Source of the DNA: JAVJSU01 sp040219275
Lineage (GTDB): Bacteria; Chloroflexota; Anaerolineae; Aggregatilineales; Phototrophicaceae
NCBI GenBank assembly: GCA_040219275.1
Contig: JAVJSU010000038.1
Location: forward strand, 310,001-374,000
DNA length: 64,000 bases
Reading direction: 5' to 3'
This document shows positions 9,391-18,380 of the stretch, piece by piece; the first letter of the stretch is position 1; every line of letters begins with the position of its first letter. Made by a program: the position numbers and the translations under genes. The notes beneath the pieces were generated by a model. The model worked only from the letters and a program-made list of their open reading frames with translations, was not told the DNA's origin and searched no databases.

Positions 9391-11633
9391 CCTTCGCCAC
9401 CTTCACGCAACCGTGTGACCAGACCGCTATAACGTTCGGAGACTTTATTATTCTTGACCGCCATATACACCGCCTTATGACTGCCGACCATCACGACCAT
9501 TTTGCGGGCGCGGGTGATGGCGGTATACAGCAGATTGCGCTGGAGCATCATATAGAATTGCGTCAACACGGGCATCACGACCACCGGATATTCTGACCCC
9601 TGACTGCGATGTGTGCTGATGCAATAGGCGTGCATGAGTTCTTCCGCGTCGGTAAAATCAAAATCGACATAGCGCCCGTCGAAGACCACTTCAATCAGGC
9701 GTTCGGTGTAGTCGATGGCATAAATCCGCCCGATGTCACCATTAAAAACCTCTTTATCGTAATTATTTCGCGTCTGCATGACTTTATCGCCCACACGGAA
9801 TTTGCGTCCGGCGATGAGCTTATCCGCTTTGCGCGTACTGCCGTTGAGCGCCTCCTGCAAAATATCATTGAGCGCCGTCACGCCGGATGGACCGCGATAC
9901 ATGGGCGCGATTACCTGAATATCATTCATCGGGTCGAAGCCAAATTTATTCGGGATGCGATTTTTGACGACATCCACCACCAATTCCGCCGCCCGTGCGG
10001 GGTCTTCTTCACGGAAGAAATAAAAATCCTCGCTCTGATTATCCATGTACGGCGCTTCACCATGATTGATGCGATGTGCGTTGACGACAATGTGGCTGTC
10101 CTGTTCTTGCCGGAAGATCGTCTCTAAACGGGTGACGAACGCCACGCCACTATCAATCACATCCCGTAGCACGTTGCCCGCGCCGACGCTAGGCAATTGG
10201 TCAATATCACCAACCAGCATCAGATGCGTTTCTGGCAAAAGCGCCTTCAGCATATGATGGAAAAGCATCAGGTCAATCATCGAGCTTTCGTCCACGATGA
10301 GCATATCGACCTTAAGCGGGTGCTCTTCATTGGAGGCGAACCCTTCCGCTGGACTGTATCCGAGCAGACGGTGAATGGTATAGGCATCTTCACCCGTCGC
10401 CTCACCGAGTCGTTTGGCGGCGCGTCCGGTAGGTGATGCCAGCGCGAAGCGGTAATTTTCCGCCCGCAACGCCGCAATGACCATGCGTAGTGTGGTCGTC
10501 TTGCCCGTGCCGGGACCGCCCGTGAGCACGGTGACTTTGCGCGTCAGTGCCGCCTTGACCGCACCCTGCTGTTGGTCGGTTAGATCGACTTCGTTTTCCC
10601 GCGCCAATTCCGCCAGAAATTCCGTCCATTCAATTTTGGCGGATTCTTCGGTCATCTCAGACGGGGCGAACGCCATCTTTTTCAGTCGTTCGGAGGATTG
10701 TGTTTCTGCGCGATGAAATCCGGGCAGATAAATCGCCTCGTGGGTCGTGCCGTCTTCATCGGGCATCGTATCGGAGATCAATTCCTTCGCCATGATTTGC
10801 CCTTCGAGCACCGCTTTCAGGCGCATTCGATTATCGGTACTCAGCAGATTGGTCGCGGAGTCCATCAGCATGTCTCGCGGGGCATACGTGTGTCCATCGT
10901 TAGCGAGTTGACTCAGCGTATAACCCAAGCCCGCCCGTAAACGTTCCGGCGAATCCATCGCCAAGCCCATCGCCCGCGCAATTTGATCTGCCTTGATGAA
11001 ACCGATGCCGAAAACTTCATCCGCCAGCGCATACGCATTCTCTTTGACTTTATTGACTGTCTCCGCACCGTAAACCGCCTGAATGCGGGTCGCCATACGG
11101 GAGCTTACGCCGTATTGTTGCAAGAAGACCATCGTCTGCCGGACAGCATAATTTTCTTCCCACGCTTTGGCGAGATCATCCAGCAATTTGGTCTTTACTT
11201 CCGGTACTTCTTGCAGGCGTTCGGGATTGCGATTGAGCACATCCATCGTCTCTAAGCCGAAATGATTGACGATCTTCTCCGCCGTCGCCGGACCAATCCC
11301 GCGCACCAAGCCACTCGCTAGATAACGCTTCATCCCCTCAAGGCTATTGGGCGCAATCGGTGTGAGCGTCTGCACTTTGAGTTGCGTGCCGTACTTTGAA
11401 TCTTCAATCCACTCGCCGGTAAATTCGACGGATTCACCGTCGCGCAATTCGGGCATCGTGCCGACGACGGTCACCGTGCCATCACGTGCGGATTTGCTCG
11501 GCATCCGCTTATCGGGGATGACCTTAATCACGCTATAGCCGTTTTCGTCGTTGTAATAGGTGATGCGCTCCACCGTGCCGGAGAACGTATCCAAATTTGT
11601 AGGCGGGGTATAGTTATTATTCATCGTCTGCAA
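9387..11633 (-). CDS. recD2: RecD2-type ATP-dependent DNA helicase
   Basis: A 748-residue superfamily 1B helicase. The N-terminal OB-like region (GTVERITYYNDENGYSV) and helix-hairpin-helix segments (GLVRGIGPATAEKI and a later FGIGF segment) mark RecD2 rather than RecBCD-bound RecD. Motor motifs follow: Walker A TGGPGTGKTTT near residue 370, motif II VDESSMIDLML, motif III GDIDQLPSVGAG and the C-terminal motif VI region TAITRARKMVV. The family unwinds DNA 5' to 3' and helps repair and replication-fork stability without RecB or RecC, neither of which is nearby. The length is normal. ATG at 11633 is used; a second ATG lies three codons later. Confidence 0.93.
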   Translation of the reverse strand: MQTMNNNYTPPTNLDTFSGTVERITYYNDENGYSVIKVIPDKRMPSKSARDGTVTVVGTMPELRDGESVEFTGEWIEDSKYGTQLKVQTLTPIAPNSLEGMKRYLASGLVRGIGPATAEKIVNHFGLETMDVLNRNPERLQEVPEVKTKLLDDLAKAWEENYAVRQTMVFLQQYGVSSRMATRIQAVYGAETVNKVKENAYALADEVFGIGFIKADQIARAMGLAMDSPERLRAGLGYTLSQLANDGHTYAPRDMLMDSATNLLSTDNRMRLKAVLEGQIMAKELISDTMPDEDGTTHEAIYLPGFHRAETQSSERLKKMAFAPSEMTEESAKIEWTEFLAELARENEVDLTDQQQGAVKAALTRKVTVLTGGPGTGKTTTLRMVIAALRAENYRFALASPTGRAAKRLGEATGEDAYTIHRLLGYSPAEGFASNEEHPLKVDMLIVDESSMIDLMLFHHMLKALLPETHLMLVGDIDQLPSVGAGNVLRDVIDSGVAFVTRLETIFRQEQDSHIVVNAHRINHGEAPYMDNQSEDFYFFREEDPARAAELVVDVVKNRIPNKFGFDPMNDIQVIAPMYRGPSGVTALNDILQEALNGSTRKADKLIAGRKFRVGDKVMQTRNNYDKEVFNGDIGRIYAIDYTERLIEVVFDGRYVDFDFTDAEELMHAYCISTHRSQGSEYPVVVMPVLTQFYMMLQRNLLYTAITRARKMVVMVGSHKAVYMAVKNNKVSERYSGLVTRLREGGEG

Positions 11634-11845
11634 TTCTGACCAATATGCGTCGTGGAAATGGGTGTTCTTGCGTTGTTGATATGTGTATTTTCAAGACCCT
11701 AAGTGTACAGCATTTTACCCCATCCGACAGCGCAGAATAGAGACATAAAAAGCAGAACGCGCAGGCACGGAGACACAACACGCGATGATCGGCGTTTTCA
11801 GTACACGTAGCCTAACCTATCCGCAAACGGCGAAACCTGCCCGCC

Positions 11846-12658
11846 TCAATTCATATATTCTGCCAACGCCTCCACGACATCCGCGCCGCGCAAATCCTCA
11901 TCGAGAATGGTCATCAATGTCAGCATAACGGCATCGTAATCCGCAATTCGCACAGTATGAACGATTTCATTATTCTGAGCATCTACGCTATGCAAAAATC
12001 GAATCGTAATACGCCCCGCTTGCCCGCCGGGGGTGGACTGTGTGTCAAAGGTCGAGAGGGCGATCAAGACATTAAGCAACACATCGCCGTAGTCGGTCAG
12101 GTCGTCGCCAGTTTCCGGCAAAGTCAACTCATCAGCTTGGATAGCCACCGTGAAATCGGTTTCCATGACTGCGAAGTATTGCAGAGTGCCGTCTGAATCA
12201 ACACAATTTTCTCCGAAGGCTTCCGCATATCCAGATAGTCTATACGGGCGCAATTCGGGCATCAACCGGAGCGCAATCCGCACATAATCGGAAAGATCGG
12301 GCAGATATTCTGTGTGCCAGACCCACGCACAGGGGGTCCGGGTATAAGGCACGGCGGTAATGGGCTGTGGTGTAGGCGAGGGGATGATTGTTCCGGCGTA
12401 AGTGGCGATAATTGCCCGCTCGGTTTGCATGAAAACAGCGTGTTCGGTTGGTCCCAAACTCGCCGCGATTTCCATTTCACGCACGCGCCTGATGGCATAC
12501 AACGTCGGGTCATAAGCGATGGTCGCGGATGGTGTGAGTGTTGCGGTAAGCACAAGGGAAGATGATTGTGTAATAGACTGCGTATTCTGCGACGCGATCA
12601 CTCCGGCGGAGAGCAGGAGTGTGCAAAACGCGGCGGTTATCCAATAGAATCGGCTCAT
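11846..12658 (-). CDS. Secreted protein of unknown function
   Basis: A 270-residue protein with a signal peptide (MSRFYWITAAFCTLLLSAG, cleavage around VIASQ), then a Ser/Thr-rich spacer and a globular domain starting about residue 105 with a PCAWVWHTEYLPDLSDY segment. I do not recognise the globular domain. Two cysteines may form a disulfide (in PCAWVW and GENCVDSDG). The start ATG at 12658 has AGAGGTG 5-8 bases upstream. It is a single gene between recD2 and clpC, probably with its own promoter. Confidence 0.75.
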   Translation of the reverse strand: MSRFYWITAAFCTLLLSAGVIASQNTQSITQSSSLVLTATLTPSATIAYDPTLYAIRRVREMEIAASLGPTEHAVFMQTERAIIATYAGTIIPSPTPQPITAVPYTRTPCAWVWHTEYLPDLSDYVRIALRLMPELRPYRLSGYAEAFGENCVDSDGTLQYFAVMETDFTVAIQADELTLPETGDDLTDYGDVLLNVLIALSTFDTQSTPGGQAGRITIRFLHSVDAQNNEIVHTVRIADYDAVMLTLMTILDEDLRGADVVEALAEYMN

Positions 12659-13179
12659 ACATACACCTCTTTCGCTTTAACGGCTACTTTAATAGACGTG
12701 TCTAGCCGGTAAATTGTTCCGCTTTATTATTTTCAGCGCTCCACCCACGCTGATTGCCTAAAGTAATCACCGAATACTAATTTAGAACACATCGGTGTAA
12801 GATCGTGCAAGCATCACTCATCTGTTTGATTACGCTTTATGGTATACTATTCCGAAGTCGCCACACATCCCACCATCACCCTTGCCTGACCACCGCGACT
12901 TAAGCACAAACACGGTTGCTTTCCGCCTATATCCCGATTGCTTCCGCACAAGAGCGCATCATACAAAGCCTGAGCATTCATCTAAATTACAATAATCAAA
13001 CATGCAGGCTCGAAAATCCGTAAATTCTAACGAAGTGTTGATGATGCGTAATGAAATTCGGTGGCAACTCCTGATATAATAAGTTAGATTCTGTGTTTGA
13101 GAAACTATGTAAGAGTAAACGTTTGAGTTTTCGTCGGTAAATCGCTAAAGCAAATAAGTAGCTACGGAGGTACAGTACT
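12659..13179. other. Intergenic region upstream of clpC
   Basis: A 521-base gap holding the promoters of the divergent secreted protein and clpC. A TG-extended -10 lies at 13072-13080. A 17-base stretch at 12915-12931 recurs exactly upstream of mscS. I see no CtsR- or CIRCE-like heat-shock operator and no RNA gene. Confidence 0.5.
13072..13080 (+). promoter_or_regulatory. Extended -10 promoter of clpC
   Basis: TGATATAAT, a TG-extended perfect -10 hexamer, lies 99 bases before the GTG start and predicts a leader of about 90 bases. The same nine bases form the -10 of the SARP regulator gene. Confidence 0.5.
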
Positions 13180-15690
13180 GTGCCGAATAAAATGGAACGG
13201 TTCACCCAGCGGGCGCGACGTGTACTCAGCCTCGCTCAAGAAGAGGCTGAACGCCTTCAACACAATTACATTGGCACCGAGCATCTTCTGCTTGGGCTAA
13301 TGCGTGAAGAAGGGGGTGTTGCAGGGCGCGTTTTACGTGACCTCGGGCTGGAACAAAGCCGTGTTGAGGAATTGGTTGAGCGTCTAACCCGCGCTTCTAC
13401 CCGCACCACACCAGTGCAACTTGATCTCTCCCCCGGTACGAAAAAAGTGCTGGAATTGGCAGTAGACGAAGCACGCCGCATGGGGCATCACTACATCGGG
13501 ACGGAACATCTGCTTCTCGGCTTGGTTCGCCAATCCGAAGGGGTCGCCATTGATGTCTTGAAACGCCTCGGGGTTAGCCCTGAGGAAGTGCGCCGCCAAA
13601 CGCGCCGTGTGCTTCAAGAAAGCCCGATGCAATCTACCCAGAGCAAAGAGAACACCCCCCGTCCCAGCCGCCGCAGTCAGGAAAAAACGCCACTGGTTGA
13701 CCAGCTGGCAACTGACCTCACCGCGCTGGCAAGCGAAGGTAAGCTCGACCCGGTTGTGGGACGAGAAACCGAAATTGAGCGTGTGATTCAGGTGCTTTCA
13801 CGCCGCCGCAAGAATAACCCTGCCCTCATTGGTGAGCCGGGCGTGGGTAAGACGGCAATTGTGGAAGGGCTGGCACAACGCATCATCAACGGGGACACCC
13901 CCAAATTGTTATTGGATAAGCGCGTCCTGCAATTGGATGTCGGTTCGCTGGTCGCCGGTACGATGTATCGCGGTCAATTCGAGGAACGCTTGAAGCGCGT
14001 CATCGAAGAACTCAAATCCTCGGATGCCATCCTGTTCATTGACGAAGTACATATGCTCGTCGGTGCAGGCTCTGCCGGTAGCAGTGTGGATGCCGCCAAT
14101 ATTCTGAAGCCTGCGCTTTCTCGCGGGGAACTTCAGTGCATCGGCGCGACCACCTTAGACGAGTATCGCAAGCATATCGAAAGCGATGCCGCGTTGGAAC
14201 GTCGCTTCCAGCAGATTCTCGTCGAAGAGCCTTCAATTGAAGAAACTATCGAAATTTTGCAGGGCATTAAAGAACCCTATCAAGATCATCACAACGTCGA
14301 GATCACCGATGAAGCCATCGAACAAGCGGCGAATCTTTCTGCGCGCTATGTGCCGGATCGCTTCCTGCCGGATAAAGCTATTGATCTGATCGACGAAGCC
14401 TCTGCCCGTTTGCGGATGTACAAGAGTCCAGAAGCGGCTCAGGTACGTCGTGCAGAAATTGATCTGGCGGCGGCAGAAGATGAAATCAACCTCATCGAAG
14501 AGGATGAAGAAGCCACAGAGGGCGACAAAGAACGGCAAGAAAACTTACAGCGCCAATTAGAAAGCCTGCAAGCCACACTCGCCGAACTGAAATCCAACTG
14601 GAACGAAGAGACCAATCAACCGCGCCTCGTTGGTGAGGACATCGCGGAAGTTGTCGCGATGTGGACAGGTATTCCGGTCATGCGGATGGCGACAGAAGAA
14701 ACCGCCCGCTTGATGGAAATGGAAGCGGCACTGCATAAGCGCATCATCGGTCAGCATGAAGCGATTGTCGCTATCGCCAAAGCGGTACGGCGTGCGCGTG
14801 CCGGTCTTAAAGACCCGCGTCGTCCAATCGGGTCATTTATGTTCCTCGGTCCGACGGGTGTTGGTAAGAGTGAATTGACCAAGACACTGGCAGAATTCCT
14901 GTTCGGCAGTGAAGATGCCCTTGTTCAACTTGATATGAGTGAATTCATGGAGCGTCATAGTGTCGCCCGCCTCGTCGGTGCGCCTCCCGGATACGTCGGT
15001 TATGAAGATGCCGGTCAATTGACGGAAGCGATTCGTCGCCGTCCATACAGCATCGTCGTCTTTGATGAAATCGAAAAAGCCCATCCAGAAGCCTTTAACA
15101 TGCTGTTACAGGTGATGGAAGAAGGCACGCTTACCGATGCGCGTGGTCGTCGGGTGGACTTCCGCAACGCCATCATCGTGATGACGAGCAACGTCGGTGC
15201 GGATACTATCAAACGGGGTACAACGCTCGGCTTTAATGCCCCGCTTGATAAGAGCGTCACCGAGAAGGAAAGCTATGACGATATGCGTAAGAGCGTGATG
15301 GAACAATTGCGCCGCGCCTTCCGTCCGGAATTCCTCAATCGTGTGGATGCCAGCATCGTCTTCCGCTCATTGACGCAGGAAGAGATCAAGCAGATTGTTG
15401 ATCTGGAAATTCACAAGGTCAGCGAACGCCTCATCGAACATGCCATCTCGGTGGACATTACCGAAGAAGCGCGTGAATGGCTAGCAAAAGAAGGTTACGA
15501 TCCCGAATATGGTGCGCGTCCATTGCGTCGCGTCATCCAGAACGAAATCGAAGATCGCCTTTCTGATGGCATTCTCTCCGGCGAATTTAGCCTCGGCAGT
15601 GTCGTCCGTATCGATCATGACGCGGAAGAAGATAAGCTGAAGATGGAAACGATCGAAGAAGGTATTTTACCGGCAACCGAAGAAGTCTAA
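13180..15690 (+). CDS. clpC: ClpC-type AAA+ chaperone/protease ATPase
   Basis: An 836-residue two-ring Hsp100 unfoldase that feeds substrates to ClpP. Two N-terminal Clp-N repeats with IGTEHLLLGL occur at about 25-40 and 100-115. The first ATPase has Walker A GEPGVGKTA near 217 and sensor/arginine-finger residues around LERRFQ. A coiled UVR/middle region lies at about 420-470, as in ClpC and unlike ClpA. The second ATPase has Walker A GPTGVGKSE near 556 and GYVGYEDAGQLTEA, then the C-terminal D2-small domain. The GTG at 13180 has GGAGG nine bases upstream, which fixes the start. No adapter gene (mcsA, mcsB or ctsR) is adjacent, unlike Bacillus. A strong terminator follows at 15741, so it is probably monocistronic. 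Confidence 0.96.
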   Translation: MPNKMERFTQRARRVLSLAQEEAERLQHNYIGTEHLLLGLMREEGGVAGRVLRDLGLEQSRVEELVERLTRASTRTTPVQLDLSPGTKKVLELAVDEARRMGHHYIGTEHLLLGLVRQSEGVAIDVLKRLGVSPEEVRRQTRRVLQESPMQSTQSKENTPRPSRRSQEKTPLVDQLATDLTALASEGKLDPVVGRETEIERVIQVLSRRRKNNPALIGEPGVGKTAIVEGLAQRIINGDTPKLLLDKRVLQLDVGSLVAGTMYRGQFEERLKRVIEELKSSDAILFIDEVHMLVGAGSAGSSVDAANILKPALSRGELQCIGATTLDEYRKHIESDAALERRFQQILVEEPSIEETIEILQGIKEPYQDHHNVEITDEAIEQAANLSARYVPDRFLPDKAIDLIDEASARLRMYKSPEAAQVRRAEIDLAAAEDEINLIEEDEEATEGDKERQENLQRQLESLQATLAELKSNWNEETNQPRLVGEDIAEVVAMWTGIPVMRMATEETARLMEMEAALHKRIIGQHEAIVAIAKAVRRARAGLKDPRRPIGSFMFLGPTGVGKSELTKTLAEFLFGSEDALVQLDMSEFMERHSVARLVGAPPGYVGYEDAGQLTEAIRRRPYSIVVFDEIEKAHPEAFNMLLQVMEEGTLTDARGRRVDFRNAIIVMTSNVGADTIKRGTTLGFNAPLDKSVTEKESYDDMRKSVMEQLRRAFRPEFLNRVDASIVFRSLTQEEIKQIVDLEIHKVSERLIEHAISVDITEEAREWLAKEGYDPEYGARPLRRVIQNEIEDRLSDGILSGEFSLGSVVRIDHDAEEDKLKMETIEEGILPATEEV

Positions 15691-15740
15691 AGCGATCTAA
15701 TCAGTTCGCAGGTGATCCGGCTTACACATTAAGACCTATG

Positions 15741-15776
15741 CAGAGATACGGCAATTGTCGTATCTCTGTTTTTTTA
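15741..15776 (+). terminator. Rho-independent terminator of clpC
   Basis: CAGAGATACG pairs perfectly with CGTATCTCTG around an 8-base loop and is followed by eight T. It lies 50 bases after the clpC stop codon. Confidence 0.92.
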
Positions 15777-15785
15777 TGCCCACAC

Positions 15786-18221
15786 TTAGCCACTGACTAA
15801 CGGTATCGTCAACGAAAATGTACTGCCCACATCAATTGTGCTTTGATCCAATGTGACGGTACCCTCATGACGTTCAGCAATTTTCTTCACGATTGCTAAA
15901 CCTAAGCCCGTGCCAGAAAAACGCCGTGCGCGGTCTACACGATAGAAGCGCTCGAAGATTTGCCCGGCTTCGTCTAGCGGAATACCGATTCCGGTATCGG
16001 TGACGGTGAATCGGTAGTGGTTATCCTCAACGGCGCATCGTACCTTGATCTTTCCACCCTCAGCCGTATAACGGATTGCGTTATCAACAAGTTCATACAG
16101 CGCGTCAATCAATAAACTCGCATCTGCAAATAGGATGGTTTGTGCTTCATCTGTATCAACGTCAAGCAGTAAAGATTTTTTCTCAGTTGCGGGTTGTGCT
16201 TTCTCTTTCACAGTGCTTAAAATTTCATAGGCAGTTGTGTTAGCAGGCTGAAAATAAGCACTGCTATCAAGGCGTGTAAGCGTGAGCATATTATCCAGCA
16301 TACGATTCAGGTGGTCTAGCTGATCTTTGATAATTTGAATACGTTGCTGACGACGCTCTTCATCTTGCAGGCGCTCTATTAAATAAAGACTCGTCTGTAT
16401 CGTCGAGAGGGGCGTGCGGAAGTCATGCGACGCGTGGGCGACAAACTCCGCCAATAAATCAACCCGATGTTGCTCCAGCTTAAAGGCAATTTCGTGTTGT
16501 TCAGCATCTTTTCTCGCGGTAATATCAAGCGCGGTTCCGAGGATGGTGGGTGTGCCCTCTAATTCTATTATCGAAAGGCTGAGGTTAAGCCAACAAACGC
16601 TTCCATTTTCAAGCATCAATTGTAAATCATTCGACTGGGAGTAACTGTCTATATCCTCACTCTGTTCTTTAATGATTTGAACCAGCATCGCTTGAAATGT
16701 CTGTAAGTCCTTTGTCCCAAGAATATGATCTGCCGCAGGGTTGATGTAAACGAGCGCATCATTTTGATACAGAAAAACAATCGCCGGAACAGTCTCCATG
16801 AGTACGCGGAAGCGATTCTCACTTTCAAGAGTGGCTTGCTCCGATAGTCTACGCTCTGTAATATCTTCGATGATCGCCATGGCGGATGAAGGAGCATCAT
16901 TCGGGGATGGAATCGACGAAAACCATACTCTTGCCCACATGACAGTACCGTCTTTACGCATGAATCGCTTCTCTACGGACACCTGTTTTAATTTCTCGGT
17001 CACCATCCGCTGAAGTTCGGGAACTTCTATTCTGACATCCTTAGGGTGTGATATCTCATTTCCGTTAACACCAATCAGTTCATCACGCGTATAGCCGAGC
17101 ATTGCCGCAAATGCCGGGTTACAATCCTGAATAACACCCCCACGCTCTGAAACAATCATGCCTATCGCCGCACTTTCAAAAATTGCCCGCAACCTACTTT
17201 CACTGTAAATAAGCGCCTGTTGGATGGCTCTATTTTCGGTAACATCCTGACCAAGACTTAATACATGCGTTGGAGACCCATCAGCGTTACGGTCAAACAC
17301 ACGATCCCATGAGCGGAAGTTACGCCAACTGCCATCTTTATGCTTGATGCGATAATCAATTTGAACGGCAACATCATCATCATGCAAGCCCAAAACAACC
17401 TGAAGGTGCTGTTGCACGCGGTCTATGTCTTCAGGATGAATTAAGCTAGCAAACACATTATCACTATTCTCAAGAACTTCCTTACGCGTATAACCGAGTA
17501 TCGGTTGAATAGAGTCATTGATATAAATTGGGCGGGCAGACAACGGCAATATTTCATAAATCACAATCGTTGCCGGGACGATATTGGTTACACGTTCGTT
17601 AAAGTGTTTTGTTCGGTTCAATTCATCGTAGATGTGTATGTTCTCCATACAAATCGCCGCAAGGTTGGCATATCCCTGCAACAAGTCCATCGTGCGCTTA
17701 GGTAGCGGTTTACTATATTCCAGAAAACCGAGCGAAATAACACCAATGGGTTTTTCGGCGATTTTTAGGGGGAATGCTACCGCCGCTTTTAGTGCCGTCA
17801 GAACCGACTCGTCTCGATCATTCCATCCCTGATAATCATCAACAAAAATGGGCTTTCCAGTTTGATAGACTTGACCGGATATACCCTCACTGAGCAGGAA
17901 GTTTACCCCAACGTAGGGTTCAAAAATGCCAGTTGCCGTCCGTGCTGTTAAGTTCTCGCCACGCTCATCAGCCAGATAAATTACCCCATGCGCTGTACCA
18001 ACAAGTTCATTCATATCATTAACGATAGAGTGGAGTAAAGTATCCAGAGAGCGATGTTTGATGAGATCAGCCACGCTACGATACAACGCGGAGAGGTAAC
18101 GCCTAATACTCAAGTCACCAGACTTATCCCGCTCTCGTTCTAGTAACGCAATCCGCGCTTTTAATCGCCTGTTTTCTTCAATCAGCGCGTCTCTCTCGTC
18201 CTTTGATTCCGGCGAGTGCAT
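15786..18221 (-). CDS. GAF/multi-PAS sensor histidine kinase
   Basis: An 811-residue cytoplasmic sensor kinase with no membrane segment. An N-terminal coiled coil (about 5-35) is followed by a GAF domain (about 55-200), three PAS domains with PAC segments (about 215-590) and the kinase core. The phosphoacceptor His is in ASHDFRTPLS near 599. The ATP domain has the N box DNAIRYTAEGG, DTGIGIP and the G box GTGLGLAIVKK near 770. It probably senses a small molecule, redox state or light through GAF/PAS and signals to an unlinked response regulator, as none is adjacent. The ATG at 18221 has AAGGA about 9 bases upstream and is preferred over the TTG one codon earlier. Confidence 0.92.
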   Translation of the reverse strand: MHSPESKDERDALIEENRRLKARIALLERERDKSGDLSIRRYLSALYRSVADLIKHRSLDTLLHSIVNDMNELVGTAHGVIYLADERGENLTARTATGIFEPYVGVNFLLSEGISGQVYQTGKPIFVDDYQGWNDRDESVLTALKAAVAFPLKIAEKPIGVISLGFLEYSKPLPKRTMDLLQGYANLAAICMENIHIYDELNRTKHFNERVTNIVPATIVIYEILPLSARPIYINDSIQPILGYTRKEVLENSDNVFASLIHPEDIDRVQQHLQVVLGLHDDDVAVQIDYRIKHKDGSWRNFRSWDRVFDRNADGSPTHVLSLGQDVTENRAIQQALIYSESRLRAIFESAAIGMIVSERGGVIQDCNPAFAAMLGYTRDELIGVNGNEISHPKDVRIEVPELQRMVTEKLKQVSVEKRFMRKDGTVMWARVWFSSIPSPNDAPSSAMAIIEDITERRLSEQATLESENRFRVLMETVPAIVFLYQNDALVYINPAADHILGTKDLQTFQAMLVQIIKEQSEDIDSYSQSNDLQLMLENGSVCWLNLSLSIIELEGTPTILGTALDITARKDAEQHEIAFKLEQHRVDLLAEFVAHASHDFRTPLSTIQTSLYLIERLQDEERRQQRIQIIKDQLDHLNRMLDNMLTLTRLDSSAYFQPANTTAYEILSTVKEKAQPATEKKSLLLDVDTDEAQTILFADASLLIDALYELVDNAIRYTAEGGKIKVRCAVEDNHYRFTVTDTGIGIPLDEAGQIFERFYRVDRARRFSGTGLGLAIVKKIAERHEGTVTLDQSTIDVGSTFSLTIPLVSG

Positions 18222-18324
18222 CAAGTTTTGTCCTTAAGGTCTAGGGGAATACCTTGTCATAATTATCTTACGCGATTTTTATTAGAGACAGGGTTGAGAT
18301 CAAAATTGTATTGTAGACGAAAAA

Positions 18325-18356
18325 TCATAAAACGGGCGCAGTCACTTACGCCCGTT
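18325..18356 (-). terminator. Terminator of the PPC/metalloprotease gene
   Basis: On the minus strand, AACGGGCG pairs with CGCCCGTT around a 10-base loop and is followed by a T-rich tract (TTTTATGATTTTT). It lies just after the stop codon of the secreted protein at 18381-21056. Confidence 0.75.
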
Positions 18357-18380
18357 GTAGTAAGACTTAAAACAGGATTG

